Made by a program: the position numbers and the translations under genes
Part shown: positions 40,779 through 51,740 of the stretch, piece after piece
Layout of the letters: each line of letters starts with the position of its first letter
Numbering within the stretch: the stretch's first letter is position 1
Notes under the pieces: model-generated
Seen by the model: the letters and a program-made list of their open reading frames with translations, nothing else
Databases searched by the model: none
Told to the model about the DNA's origin: nothing
Assembly (NCBI RefSeq): GCF_033807715.1
Contig: NC_084590.1
Location: forward strand, 34,871,505 to 34,935,504
Length of the DNA stretch: 64,000 nucleotides
From: Cololabis saira
Lineage: Eukaryota; Chordata; Actinopteri; Beloniformes; Belonidae
Direction: 5' to 3'

Positions 40779-41142
40779 TCCATCCATCCATCCATTATCT
40801 ATACCCGCTTTATCCTTTGCAGGGTCACGGGGGTCACGGGGGTCACGGGGGTCTGCTGGAGCCTATCCCAGCTAATTTCAGGCGAGAGGCAGGGGTTACA
40901 CCCTGGACAGGTCCCCAGTCTATCGCAGGGCCACATATACAGACAAACAACCTAGTTGTTAATTAACCTAGTTATGCATGTTTTTGGACTGTGTGAGGAA
41001 ACCGGAGTACCCGGAGGAAACCCACGCAAGCACGGGGAGAACATGCAAACTCCACACAGAAAGACCCCGCTGGTCCTGGGAGTCGAACCAGGGACCTTCT
41101 TGCTGTGAGGCAACAGTGCTAACCACCAAGCCACGTGCTGCC
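40779..41142 (-). mobile_element. tRNA-derived SINE, full head to tail
   Basis: On the minus strand the head has an A-box-like TGGCTTGGTGG (41123-41133) and a perfect B box GGTTCGACTCC (41079-41089), spaced as in a tRNA gene. The body contains 'gagtttgcatgttctccc', a well-known fish SINE segment, and the 3' end is a (GGAT)n tail (about 40780-40795). A 9-bp GGTCACGGG unit occurs three times near 40823-40850. It is transcribed by RNA polymerase III in active families and moved by a partner LINE. Confidence 0.9.
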
Positions 41143-41223
41143 TTTAGAATTAGCGGTATTGTCTTTGCAAATTAATTTGCTGATTCTTTTGGTCGGACAA
41201 GAATATTTAGGTTTTTTAAATGC

Positions 41224-41572
41224 TTAAAGGAGCTTGAGGCCGGATTGAGGCAGGATTTATGAAAAAAATCCGTATACATTTTAAGTTTTCTAGTAATAAT
41301 GTCAGATGAAGCGTTCCAAACCCAAAAGAGTGAGCCCTCTAGTGTATCTCTCCGTTGCCTTGAACAGGCTGTGTGCTGCAAAATGTGCTGCAATTCGGGC
41401 CCAAATTTCCCGCGCTGGGCTGCGGATGTGACGTCACATGACGTTGCATGCACGTTCTCCCCGTTCCCCCTGTGCCGGATTTGCTGTTGGCTGCAGTACC
41501 CCCGACGGCCGTCGTGGTGAAGGGTGGCGCTAGAGAGTCTCATTTCTTAAAAGGAGCCTCATGCTCCTTTAA
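41224..41572 (+). mobile_element. TTAA-flanked MITE, copy 2 of 3 (349 bp)
   Basis: Same family as 6111-6459, opposite orientation, very high similarity. It starts TTAAAGGAGCTTGAGGC and ends GCTCCTTTAA. The TGACGTCA octamer is kept. Its last bases run straight into the AATTC tail of the LINE at 41573. Confidence 0.9.
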
Positions 41573-42516
41573 TTCAATTCAATTCAATTCCATTTTATTT
41601 ATATAGCGTCTAATACAACAGATGTTGTCTCTAGACGCTTTCCAGAGATCCAGAACATGAACATAAACATAAACATAAACATAAACCCCCGAGCAATTAT
41701 TATATAAACAATGGCAGGTAAAAACTCCCTTAGTGGGAGAAAAGCCTTAAGCCAAACAGTGGCAAGGAAAAACTCCCCTTTAGGAGGGAAGAAACCTTGA
41801 GCAGGACCAGGCTCATAAGGGGGGACCCTCCTGCCGAGGGCCAGACTGGTGGAGTCAGGGACGTCGACAGCACACAGCAGGCAGGCTGAAGCAGCAGCGG
41901 GATGACCAGAGGTGGGGGGGGGGGGTGTCAGCAGCACACAACAGTCATGTGGAACCAGCAGCGGGATGACCAGAGGGGGGGGGGGGCGTCAGCAGCACAC
42001 AACAGTCATGTGGAAGGAGTAGCGGGATGACCAGAGGGGGGGGGGTGGTGCAGGCAGGCGGAAGGAGCAACAGCAGACATCCACGTAGGCAGGTGGAAGA
42101 AGCAATGGGATGACCAGAGGGGGGGGGAGGGCCGGGAACACAGGCCAGAACGCAGCTCCTGAGGCTCCGGCCTGCAAACATACACAAAAGAGAAAAAAAA
42201 GGGGGGCCGGCACAAGAAACTACAGGAACGATGGACAAAAATGATAGCTATGAGATATTTATAATAAATAAAAATGGTAATGGAGAAGAGAGGCAGGGAA
42301 AAGGAGAGGAGAAGAAGGGTGAGAGGCACCGCCCAGCGGATCATGTCGGTGCCCCCCTGCAGCATAAGCCTATAGCAGCATATCTACCGCGAAGCTATAT
42401 TTGAGACTAACTATTATAGTTTTATTCTATAGCTGCGACTATGACTACTGACTCTAACACACTAAAGTTTACACTACCTAGAGATTTACCAACACCAGCT
42501 AGAGGTTTACTAAACA
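41573..42516 (-). repeat. LINE 3' UTR with G/C-run tandem repeat
   Basis: About 41892-42130 holds at least four imperfect modules, each with 'gcgggatgaccagagg' followed by a run of 9 to 12 G, then 'cagcagcacacaacagtc' in the first two. On the LINE RNA strand these are C runs. A short (CATAAA)n stretch lies at about 41656-41685. The end ('ctatataaataaaatgg' on the minus strand) leads into the AATTG repeat tail. Confidence 0.85.
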
Positions 42517-45500
42517 CTAACTATAAGCTTTACTAAACAGAAAGGTTTTAAGTTTAGTTTTAAAGGTGGAGGTGGTGTCAGCCTCCTTAACCCAGATTGG
42601 AAGTTGGTTCCAAAGTAATGGTGCCTGATAGCAGAACGCCCGCCCTCCAAATCTACATTTAGATACTCTAGGAACTACGAGTAAACCTGCACCCTGGGAG
42701 CGGAGAGCTCGGCCAGGAACATAAGGCACTATCAAATCTTGTAAATACTGCGGAGCTAAGCCGTTTTGGGCTTTATATGCAAGTAATAAAATTTTAAATT
42801 GAATTCTGAATTTTACAAGTAGCCAATGGAGCGACGCTAACACTGGAGAGACGTGGTCTCTCCTGCTAATTCCTGTCAGTACTCGTGCTGCTGCATTCTG
42901 GATCAGCTGGAGCCTATTCAGCAAATTACTTGGACATCCTGCTAACAACACATTACAGTAATCCAGTCTAGAAGATACAAACGCATGAACTAGTTTTTCT
43001 GCATCCCTCTGCGAGAGGATTTTCCTAATTTTTGCAATATTACGGAGATGGAAAAACGCTATTTTACAAACCTGATTAACATATGGTTTAAACGACAAAT
43101 CCTGATCGAAAACAACACCGAGGTTTCTCACAGTTGCACTGGAAGCCATCGCAACACCATCTAATCCCTTCCTAAGATGCTCTGGACCAAGAATGATAAC
43201 CTCTGTTTTATCTGAATTTAGAAGCAAGAAATTTCTGGACATCCAGTCCTTGATGTCCCTAAGACATGCCTGAAGTTTAACTAACGGTTCTGTTTCATCC
43301 GGCTTCATAGACAAGTAGAGCTGCGTATCATCAGCATAACAATGAAAGTGTATGCCGTGATTCTGGATTATACTTCCCAAGGGCTGCATGTATAAACTAA
43401 ACAAGATTGGCCCTAGCACTGAACCCTGCGGAACACCATAACAGACCCTCGACTGTTCTGAAGAAACCTCATGTACATGAACAAACTGGAACCTGTCAGA
43501 TAGATATGATTTAAACCAACGTAGAGCTGTCCCTTTAATCCCAACAACATGCTCTAACCTGTGCAGTAAAATGCCATGATCAACAGTGTCAAAAGCAGCA
43601 CTGAGGTCCAGTAAAACCAATATGGACACTAATCCCTTATCTGAGGCCATAAGAAGGTCATTCGTAACTCGAACCAGTGCTGTCTCTGTGCTATGATGCA
43701 TTCTGAACCCTGACTGAAAGACTTCAAACAGATCATTTCTATACAAATAGTCACATAACTGGCTTGAAACTGCCTTTTCCAGAATTTTAGATACAAATGG
43801 AAGGTTAGAAATTGGCCTATAATTAGCTAAGGTGTCTGGGTCAAGGGAAGGTTTTTTAAGTAAAGGTTTAATTACTGCCACTTTGAAAACCTGTGGTACA
43901 TATCCTAAGCTTAGGGATAGGTTGATTTGGTCCAGTATTGTCACACCAATAAGAGAAAAAACATTTTTGAATAGTCGAGTCGGGATGGGGTCTAACATAC
44001 ATGTGGTTGACTTAGCTCTATTAACGAGTGAAGTCAGCTCAGGGAGGTCTATAGGATCAAAACAGTCTAGAGACAAGTCAGAGCCTAGGGAAGTCGCTAA
44101 AGCTGAAGAAACGCCCACAACCGGCTGGTTGATTTCTTCTCTAATTCTCGTGATTTTACTGTTAAAGAAGCTCATAAAGTCCTCACTACTGAGAGCTGCA
44201 GGAATACACGGCTCCACAGAGCTGTGACTCTTTGTCAGCCTGGCTACAGTGCTGAACAGAAAACGTGGGTTACTTTTGTTATCCTCTATCAACGTTGAAT
44301 AATAAGCTGTTCTTGCTTTGCGAATGGCTTTTTTATATACTATTAGAATATCTTTCCATTCACGATAAGAGTCTACAGACTTACAAGAGTGCCACTTCCT
44401 TTCTATTTTACGCACGCTTTGTTTCAACATGCGAATATCTGAATTGTACCAGGGAGTTAAGCTCCTGTGGCTAGAAACCCTCCTTTTCAAAGGAGCAACT
44501 TCATCTAAAGCTGAGTGCAACAGATCAGCAGTGTTACTAACAAGAAAATCAACATCAACATCAGAGGTAGAACCCAGGTCACTGGCCTCTATTGCTTCAG
44601 TAGAGGCTTCACTATTTTCCACTGTCGCAAGACGAGCAATGGTCTCCTTAAATTTAGCAATAGCTTCATCAGACAAACATCTGCTAAAATAATACCTCCT
44701 GCCCTGCACTTCAACATCAACAACATTCAATTCCAACGTTATTAAATAATGGTCGGATAAAAGGGAGTTAACAGGTGACACCAACAGACCATCAGTTTCA
44801 ACACCGTAGGTGAGAACGAGATCGAGAGTATGACCAAAACAATGCGTCGACCCGTCCACTTTTTGTGAGATACCCATTGATTCTAGAAGAGAATTGAAAG
44901 CTAATTTAAGATTATCGCTTTCAACATCCATATGAATATTAAAATCACCCACTATGATGAATTTATCTGTACTGATCAATAATCCAGAAAGGAAATCTGA
45001 AAATTCAGACAAAAACTCTAGATAAGCGCCAGCAGGGGGCCGATACACTACCACTAACACAACTGGCTTCTCTGATTTCCAGCTCGGAAATTTCAGACTA
45101 AGCGTGAGGCTTTCAAACGTATTATAATTGCACTTAGGTTCAATTTTTGTTTGGAGACTGGAGTTATAAATTGCTGCGACTCCTCCGCCCCGGCCCGTGT
45201 TTCTAGGAATGTGATGATTAAAGTAGCCGGGCGGAGTTGATTCATTCAAACTAACATACTCTTCATCCTGTAACCATGTTTCTGTTAAGCAGAAAACATC
45301 ACTCCTGCTCTCTGTAATTATATCGTTTACTAACAGAGACTTGGAGCTTAACGATCGTATATTTAGTAGTCCGCATCTAATTTTTCGGTCTCTTATTGGT
45401 ACCAAATGTGCATTGGTTTTAATTTTTACAAGATTATTTTGGTTAACGCCTCTATAACGCCGCACCTGGTGAACTAGTGGAGGGCGGGGAACTGCAACTA

Positions 45501-45621
45501 CTTCTATTTTGCTAGGCACCTGGTTAGAGTTACCAGTTACATCATGTAATCTTATAGTTTTGTTGGCAGGCGTTGGTCCTCGAGAAGCAGCAGAGAAGTG
45601 TGTTAAACTACAGCTCTGCAT
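42517..45621 (-). CDS. LINE ORF2: APE endonuclease and reverse transcriptase
   Basis: It nicks the target and copies the LINE RNA at the nick. The 1034-residue protein has an APE-type endonuclease at about 83-297: LNIRS at 86-90, catalytic Glu in LTETWL at 112-117, VVYRPP at 191-196, GDFN at 225-228 and SDH at 289-291. The reverse transcriptase spans about 575-810: NYRPISNLP at 600-608, DLSAAFD at 672-678, [10 protein letters not shown] at 729-738, YADD at 762-765 and NSDKTE at 802-807. A C-terminal region with SRLDYCN (884-890) and [12 protein letters not shown] (904-915) is typical of L2-like LINEs. No stops or shifts; length is normal for a complete ORF2. The ATG has A at -3. It lies 21 nt after the ORF1 stop, in the same frame. 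Confidence 0.95.
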   Translation of the reverse strand: MQSCSLTHFSAASRGPTPANKTIRLHDVTGNSNQVPSKIEVVAVPRPPLVHQVRRYRGVNQNNLVKIKTNAHLVPIRDRKIRCGLLNIRSLSSKSLLVNDIITESRSDVFCLTETWLQDEEYVSLNESTPPGYFNHHIPRNTGRGGGVAAIYNSSLQTKIEPKCNYNTFESLTLSLKFPSWKSEKPVVLVVVYRPPAGAYLEFLSEFSDFLSGLLISTDKFIIVGDFNIHMDVESDNLKLAFNSLLESMGISQKVDGSTHCFGHTLDLVLTYGVETDGLLVSPVNSLLSDHYLITLELNVVDVEVQGRRYYFSRCLSDEAIAKFKETIARLATVENSEASTEAIEASDLGSTSDVDVDFLVSNTADLLHSALDEVAPLKRRVSSHRSLTPWYNSDIRMLKQSVRKIERKWHSCKSVDSYREWKDILIVYKKAIRKARTAYYSTLIEDNKSNPRFLFSTVARLTKSHSSVEPCIPAALSSEDFMSFFNSKITRIREEINQPVVGVSSALATSLGSDLSLDCFDPIDLPELTSLVNRAKSTTCMLDPIPTRLFKNVFSLIGVTILDQINLSLSLGYVPQVFKVAVIKPLLKKPSLDPDTLANYRPISNLPFVSKILEKAVSSQLCDYLYRNDLFEVFQSGFRMHHSTETALVRVTNDLLMASDKGLVSILVLLDLSAAFDTVDHGILLHRLEHVVGIKGTALRWFKSYLSDRFQFVHVHEVSSEQSRVCYGVPQGSVLGPILFSLYMQPLGSIIQNHGIHFHCYADDTQLYLSMKPDETEPLVKLQACLRDIKDWMSRNFLLLNSDKTEVIILGPEHLRKGLDGVAMASSATVRNLGVVFDQDLSFKPYVNQVCKIAFFHLRNIAKIRKILSQRDAEKLVHAFVSSRLDYCNVLLAGCPSNLLNRLQLIQNAAARVLTGISRRDHVSPVLASLHWLLVKFRIQFKILLLAYKAQNGLAPQYLQDLIVPYVPGRALRSQGAGLLVVPRVSKCRFGGRAFCYQAPLLWNQLPIWVKEADTTSTFKTKLKTFLFSKAYS

Positions 45622-45642
45622 CCTGGCCTGGACCCTGCGATG

Positions 45643-46515
45643 TCAGGGAGAGGGTCTAATGAAACAGGCCAAATTACTAGAGACAAGAGCAGCACCATCC
45701 CGGGTGGGATGAATGCCGTCTCTTCTAATCAGACCGGGCTTTCCCCAGAACGTTTCCCAATTGTCAATAAAGGCCACGTCGTTTTCTGAACACCACCGAT
45801 ACAACCAGCGACGGAGCGAGAGCATGCGACTAAACATGTCATCGCTGGTCAGATTGGGGAGGGGGCCAGAGAAACCTACGGAGTCCGACATGGTTTTAGC
45901 GAAGTTACACACCGAGACAATATTCATTCTGGTTACTTCCGACTGGCGAAGACGGGAGTCGTTAGCTCCGACATGGATGATAACTTTACCATATTTACGA
46001 TTACCCTTTGCCAGTAGCTTCAAATTTGCTTCTATGTCGCCCGCTCTGGCCCCCGGGATACACCTAACTATGGTCTCTGGAGTCGGCTTCACATGTCTGA
46101 CTATGGAGTCGCCAATCACCAGGGTCGGCTTCTCAACGGGTGTGTCGCTGAGTGGGGAAAATCGGTTAGACACATGAAGCGGGTGGTGGTGTTCCGTGAG
46201 CCCTTTACTACGCTTCCCCCGAACCGTCACCCACCGGTCCTGGCTGGCCGGCTGCTCGGGAGCTGCAGGGGAGCGGCTACCCTCAGCTGCTATGGGCCGG
46301 TCCGCCGCTAGCTTAGCCTGGTTAGCTGAGGAGGCTATCGGACTATGGTCAAATTGGCAGAACCGGACCTCTAACTGACTGAGCCTCGCCTCCAGCCCTG
46401 TAAATAAACTACATTTTAAGCACTTACCGTCTTCACTAAAGGAGGCAGAGGAATAACTAAACATTTCACACACTGAGCAGCAAAGAGGTGAAACGGTGGG
46501 AGACGGAGAGCCCAT
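45643..46515 (-). CDS. LINE ORF1: Cys cluster and SGNH/GDSL esterase
   Basis: ORF1 proteins of this LINE group bind the element RNA, and many carry an esterase domain whose role in movement is not settled. The 290-residue reading has a Cys cluster near the N-terminus (CSVC at 13-16 and CLKC at 32-35), suggesting a zinc ribbon. A short possible coiled coil follows at about 41-53, then a linker rich in Ala, Pro and Ser. The SGNH hydrolase covers about 130-285: GDSIVR at 135-140 holds the nucleophile Ser, PGARAGD at 154-160, HVGANDS at 181-187 carries the Gly/Asn positions, and RDGIHP at 265-270 gives the Asp-x-x-His pair. All expected catalytic residues are visible. The start is in a strong context (A at -3, G at +4). 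Confidence 0.9.
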   Translation of the reverse strand: MGSPSPTVSPLCCSVCEMFSYSSASFSEDGKCLKCSLFTGLEARLSQLEVRFCQFDHSPIASSANQAKLAADRPIAAEGSRSPAAPEQPASQDRWVTVRGKRSKGLTEHHHPLHVSNRFSPLSDTPVEKPTLVIGDSIVRHVKPTPETIVRCIPGARAGDIEANLKLLAKGNRKYGKVIIHVGANDSRLRQSEVTRMNIVSVCNFAKTMSDSVGFSGPLPNLTSDDMFSRMLSLRRWLYRWCSENDVAFIDNWETFWGKPGLIRRDGIHPTRDGAALVSSNLACFIRPSP

Positions 46516-46800
46516 GCTAAGATGCTAACGGAGGCTAACGGACAGAAAATGTATTGGTGATTGGTGACAGTGAAAGTTACGGAAGAGAAAATGAGCGAGT
46601 GTTGAAATAAAGACAGTAATGTACCAGATATAGTGCTATTTTACCAGAAAACAGTCTAAGTTTAAGACGGGTCGGGAGAGATCTGTGCCTGCGCGCCGTG
46701 CAGCAGCAACAGACCGCAACACCAGGAAGTGACGCGATGCGTGACGCAATACGTTACCCAATCAGCAAGCACGCAAGAAACATATTTCGGCAATTACTTC
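46516..46800 (-). promoter_or_regulatory. LINE 5' UTR, probable internal promoter
   Basis: LINEs of this type start transcription inside their own 5' UTR. This segment is CpG-rich near 46690-46750 ('gcgtcacgcatcgcgtcac', 'cacggcgcgcag' on the sense strand) and carries ETS-like CACTTCCTGG. The 5' limit is a guess from where sequence character changes. No TATA is obvious. Confidence 0.45.
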
Positions 46801-47190
46801 CGTCTTCATCAGAGTCATGGTGAACTTTATTAAATTGGTATTGTCTTTGGTTTATTTGGCATTTCTGACTAAGACTAAGGAGGTTAGTTGGTTTGCGTTT
46901 ATTTATTCAAACATTATTTGTGCATGTTGGTATTGTTTTGTCTAGTAAAGTAATGATTGCAATATCAAAACAAACACTATGTCTTTGTGCAGTGATCAGT
47001 CAAGTTCTCTGGCCCCGATACCCACACACATGTAAACACTTGAGGACAACACACTAAGTCTAAGTAAATATTAAAAGTTACATTATGTAACGCTACTCCC
47101 AGATACAGTTTAGTCATTTAAAACATACTTACCTCCATTACTACTGATTTATTCTCACGTACCTGTTCTCTGAAAATTCAGGCTTCTATG
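46801..47190. other. non-coding stretch between LINE and MITE
   Basis: AT-rich with no recognised feature; may include the true 5' end of the LINE. Confidence 0.45.
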
Positions 47191-47749
47191 TTAAAGGAGC
47201 TGTATGTAAGAGCAATAATAAAACGAATCATAAAATGACCCCGATATGTCAACAGACATTTAAAAATCATGTTCATTTCAAATACTTATGTCACTGACAA
47301 CAGCACTCAATTCAGGATATTCCAGTTTAAAAAGAGGAGTTGCAGCCCTCAACTGATGTTGATGTTGTCATTTTTTGTTTTGGCCTGAAGCTCCACCCTC
47401 CACCTATCTCCCAATCACCAAGTCGGTATTGTTTCGGCATCCGGGTTGCCAGCTCGGCTCTAATTATCGCAGCAGTCGCTACGAACGTGTTGGATGAAAA
47501 AATGTCTAGCTTTCCAAAAACTATATTATTACTTCGCAAAAGATCTTTCATAAAGCATTAAATACAGAAAATAAACTAACTGTGTAGGATTCGTCGCTTG
47601 CCATGGCAGCCTACGTTCCTGCTGCATTCTGCAGCCTACCTGGCAACCTCAGGTCGGGGGGAGGAGGGGGAGGGTACACGCCGCTCAACAGTATTTTGAA
47701 AGTGACTGCAGTACCAGTTTTGGCCATTTCTTACAGACGGCTCCTTTAA
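47191..47749 (+). mobile_element. TTAA-flanked MITE of a second family, copy 1
   Basis: Starts TTAAAGGAGCTGTATGTAAG and ends with the inverted TTACAGACGGCTCCTTTAA. A close relative lies inverted at 48175-48706. About 125 bp near 47480-47600 is absent from the other copy, either inserted here or deleted there. G-rich 'ggtcggggggaggagggg' near 47651. Confidence 0.85.
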
Positions 47750-48174
47750 TGTGACTTCCTCGTGCTCCCACACTACAGTTCAGATGCACACACTCCAGCG
47801 AGGACAGTACACACTCCAGCAGCTGAGGGAGAGGGGAGGGAAACAGTTGGGAGGGGCATGAATGTTGCATGTGTTCACATTTCCAAGCCAGTTAATGGAT
47901 ATTTGGAAAGTTTCTGTTTCAGCTTGTGCGAAGGTACATGCAAATTAGTTGCAGAACAATCAATTTCTGTTCTGTTGCCATCTTTTCAAATACACTGTTT
48001 TACATCTAAAATGTTTATGTTTTAAGTTCAGATTTTTCAATTATTATCAAGATATTTTCTGTTTTTATATTACCTGCAGAATGATTCCAATAAAAGCCAG
48101 GGGTTTGAGTTTTTTTTCCTGTCACTTTTCATCACAGAGATACGTCAAAAAGATTTTTTGTAATTTTGTAAGTT

Positions 48175-48706
48175 TTAAAGGAGCCGTCTGTAAGAAATGG
48201 CCAAAACTGGTAATGCAGTCTCTTTCAAAATCTTGTTGAGCGGCGTGTACCCCCCCCCCTCCTCCCCCCGACCAGAGGTTGCCAGGTAGGCTGCAGAATG
48301 CAGCAGGAACGTAGGCTGCCATGGCTGACATAATTAGAGCCAAGCTGGCAACCCGGATGCCGAAACAATACTGACTTGGTGATTGGGAGATAGGTGGAGG
48401 GTGGAGCTTCAGAAACAATACTGACTTGGTGATTGGGAGATAGGTGGAGGGTGGAGCTTCAGAAACAATACTGACTTGGTGATTGGGAGATAGGTGGAGG
48501 GTGGAGCTTCAGGCCAAAACAAAAAATGACAACATAAACATCAGTTGAGGGCTGCAACTCCTCTTTTTAAACTGGAATATCCTGGCTTGAGTGCTGTTGT
48601 CAGTGACATAAGTATTTGAAATGAACATGATTTTTAAATGTCTGTTGACATATCGGGGTCATTTTATGATTCGTTTTATTATTGCTTTTACATACAGCTC
48701 CTTTAA
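48175..48706 (-). mobile_element. TTAA-flanked MITE of the second family, copy 2 (inverted)
   Basis: Starts TTAAAGGAGCCGTCTGTAAG and ends CATACAGCTCCTTTAA, and reads in reverse relative to copy 1 over almost its whole length. Inside is an exact 50-bp unit in three tandem copies (48363-48512). Confidence 0.85.
48363..48512. repeat. 50-bp unit, three exact tandem copies within the MITE
   Basis: Units begin at 48363, 48413 and 48463, each starting 'aaacaatactgacttggtg' and ending 'gtggagcttcag'. Copy 1 of the MITE has the unit once. Identity of the units points to a recent expansion or replication slippage. Confidence 0.93.
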
Positions 48707-51439
48707 GAAAACCCATCACCGGAAATGTTAAACATTTCTTAGATTTAAAAAAAAAACTATATTTATTTTTTGCTTATTTGATTGGTTGTTTTTGGCTTTT
48801 GCACTGCTGTGTGGTATTAATGAGTTAAAACTAATTAAACACTGACAGAAATTGTTAAATGAAAAGCAAGAGTGAAACAAAGCTATAGTGATCTTGGATT
48901 GAACAGTCCCATAATAACAGCACCACGGGAGACTTGCAAACAAGCGTCCAAAGATCGTTAAAATAAATGGCTCTACAGGTGTGTTTACTGCGATAAAAAT
49001 GTACCTTTTTATTGTGTAATGTTTATCTTTTTTATTTCTTTTAGTCAAAGCAACTGACAAGTACACACAATCCAAACAAAACAAAACACATAATAGTAAT
49101 TAACAATCAAGTGTTTTCATAGAACAGGCCTCTGACACTTTTACAACAATCCCAGAAAGCATAGTTGGAAGAATGTTCAGCTGAGCATCGTGATGGCTTG
49201 GAGTTGAACTGCTACATCCTTCAAAAGAAATACAGCAGAGTTCTTCTTGAAAACACATTTCCTTCAGTTGTTTTTTTTGCCAAATGTAATACTGCCTCAG
49301 CTGTATGACAGACTAGTTGCTGGTTCTGGTTCGCAACCCCCCCCCCCCACAGATGGGCCTGAATTACTGCTGAACAGAACTCAGAAAACGCTTCACGGGA
49401 GCTCAGTTTGCACAAGAATGTGTTAAAGTGTTAAGGAAGTCAGGAAAACACAGGAAGCCCCCGGCTCCACTTCTGACAGAAGCATTCTGGGAGAAAGATT
49501 TCACAGTTTGTTTCTATCGAACATCAATCATTTTTGTTCTATATACAGATAGCCCTTCTTCAGATATGAGTGCATTCTGGGGGAGAGGTGGCAGAGATTG
49601 TATTTGATGGTATATATGCAGTCCTTCTAAGAGCAGTTTCAAACCCCACACTTCTAGCAGTGTTTGTGCATCTGACAGAATAAATTTGACAAAAATCCAG
49701 CAGAAGTTTCATAGCAGAGCATTATGCTTTTTATTCTGTGAGTGTAAGCTGCCCCCCTCAACAACAATCTATTTTTACATTAAGCACTCATTTTGTCTTA
49801 AACTGATCCAAAGTGATTCTGTCTGCGAGGTAAACATAAAAAAAATGAATTGCAAAAGAGAAGGAAAAAAATGCAGGCAGCAGATTTTTCAAGGTACCAT
49901 GGCAACAGAACATTCAGAGAATTTTGATGAGAACAGCAGGCAAAGAGAGGCTGATTACAAGGGAGACAATTTGTTACTCCAATCGCAGGAGCATAAGGGT
50001 CTGATTGCATACACACAAGCAGGGTGCTATATTCATCATGTGGACCGCAGAGAAAAAAACCCACTTTTTTGTATCATCCTTGCCCTTCAGTGAGTGGATG
50101 AGAGGGCGGCTGCCGCTCCTTGGCATGGAGATGAAGGGCTCAGCCAGGAGCTCAGCAGACAGAGGCTTTTTTCCCAACTTGAAAAAAAAGTCAATTTCAA
50201 ATCAAACAAGAGGAAGTGGCAATCAAAACAGCACTGCAGCTGTCTATCTTGGGTGGCTATTCTCACCTCCCAATCTCACTCTCCAGTGCTCAGCAAACAG
50301 ACCACAGTCTTGACAAACATAATCACTCACAGGACAGATTTAGAGAACATCCGTCAGTAAGAAATAATCTTTGAGAAAAAAAAGGTCTCTGCTGAACACC
50401 TTGTTCTGCTGAATGGGCTACTCTCAGCTACACGTTATTAGGTGATGACTGCTCTGTAAAATCCCCTGTACTCAGGAGCACAATATTTTCAAATATGTTC
50501 TTGGACAATTTACTCCCAGTGCAATGAAGAAAAGAAAATGCTTCATGCCAAATGAGTTGGAATAAAAAGAAATAAAATCACTTATCTGTAAAATCCTTAA
50601 CTGAAACCCAATCAACCTTAGCTTTACAGCACATCACAAGTTCACGTAAAGTGGACAATAAATGAAAACTCACAACCATGTTGTACTTTTATATTAGTTT
50701 AATAGCATCAAACACCACTCCATTAATGAAGAAGGATAAAGAAAAGTATCACGAAAAACAAGGCTTCCTTTAAACAAGAAATTGTTGTCATAAATCTTTT
50801 GTGATTGGTCAAATGTGTGGACTTGCTTAACAATCTTCTGATTGGCTGGAATTTTAGCAGTTTTCCTTGCAAATTTTTAATGCGCACAAATCCTGTTGCT
50901 AGTCAGGAACGCACAGAGTTTATTTTAGCAGATATGTATGCATATGACGCAGGTTGAGTTTGGGGTATGAAGTCACCCCATCAGGGAACCACAAACAACA
51001 AAGATTGCAGCTGACACCTCTGGTTGGGATGGCCGTAAAAACTAAAGAGTGGATTGCTTTATGGAAACAAAAATGAAACAGAAGCCGATCATGCCTTCTA
51101 CGGTGCCACTGTTGAAAACGTTTAAAATGAACACGGTGTACATACACGCCTTAACACTTTTCGTCACTGGCCATTGACATTACAATGCAAAGCCAAACAC
51201 TCTCTTAGAATCTGATGAATCAAGGAAATCCCCACCTCATGGTATCATTGTCGTTGACCAAAGTGTACAAACTGGCTAAACAAAACAAATCAATGTCAAC
51301 AAAAAAGAGCTTCACTAAGAACTACAAGACATGATGTCATAAAAGAGTAAAATAAATAAAGAGAAAGCAAAACACATTTTGCTCAACCACGACTAAAATG
51401 TTAAGACAATCAAAGGTGTTTAGCAGCTCTCTTGTTTTT
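48707..51439. other. non-coding stretch
   Basis: An 11-C run lies at about 49339-49349. ORFs up to 135 codons (for example 49686-50093) have no motif. No TIR pair or array seen. Confidence 0.5.
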
Positions 51440-51740
51440 AATGTAGTCCTTTTTTTAATCTGTCACAAGGTGAGCTACTGCATTTTATACAACCTGTAAA
51501 GGATGAAGTGATGACTGATCGAGGCCAGTATACAAACAACTACAGGAGTCTAGATGAGAGGTAATAAAAGTGTGAATAATTCTCCCAGTCTTGTGTAGGG
51601 ATGCAGGCCTTCATCTTACTGAGAAGTCTTAATTAAAAAAAAAAAAAAAGTTCTTGACCACTGAACTAACCTGTCTGTCCAATTTGAAAATATGGTGACA
51701 AATTACTCCAAGGTTCCTTGAAGCTAAGTGCCAGTAAGCG
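51440..51740 (-). pseudogene. LINE ORF2 relic, C-terminal part
   Basis: On the minus strand, with stops, it reads LGVI near the start, then TSHLDSCSCLYTGL and a later L-QVV-NAVAHL. These match the R-LDYCN-L--G and LQ-IQNAAARLL motifs that follow the reverse transcriptase in L2-like LINEs (residues 884-915 of the intact ORF2). Frames are broken and no ends are visible. Confidence 0.6.

Larger units (their letters stand above)
41573..46800 (-). mobile_element. full-length L2/CR1-group LINE with two intact ORFs
   Basis: A non-LTR retrotransposon moves by copying its RNA into DNA at a nicked target. In minus-strand order it has a 5' UTR (about 46800-46516, with CpG-rich 'gcgtcacgcatcgcgtcac'), ORF1, ORF2, a 3' UTR of about 0.9 kb, and a tail of (GAATT)n repeats preceded by 'ctatataaataaaatgg'. 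Short-repeat tails instead of poly-A and an esterase ORF1 fit the L2/CR1 group; the clade is inferred from motifs. The exact 5' boundary and target duplication are not resolved. Both ORFs lack stops, so the copy is young. Confidence 0.9.

Noticed and set aside
41079..41142. Candidate tRNA gene from A and B boxes
   Set aside because: The boxes belong to the head of a SINE: the sequence continues into a SINE body and (GGAT)n tail and would not fold as a full tRNA.
41945..42365. Pro/Leu/Ser-rich ORFs of 74 to 119 codons
   Set aside because: They read through the G-run tandem repeat of the LINE 3' UTR in wrong frames.
43832..46177. Plus-strand ORFs up to 154 codons over the LINE
   Set aside because: They are antisense shadows of LINE ORF1 and ORF2.
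49686..50093. 135-codon plus-strand ORF
   Set aside because: No motif, AT-rich composition, and an overlapping antisense ORF of similar length, as expected by chance.
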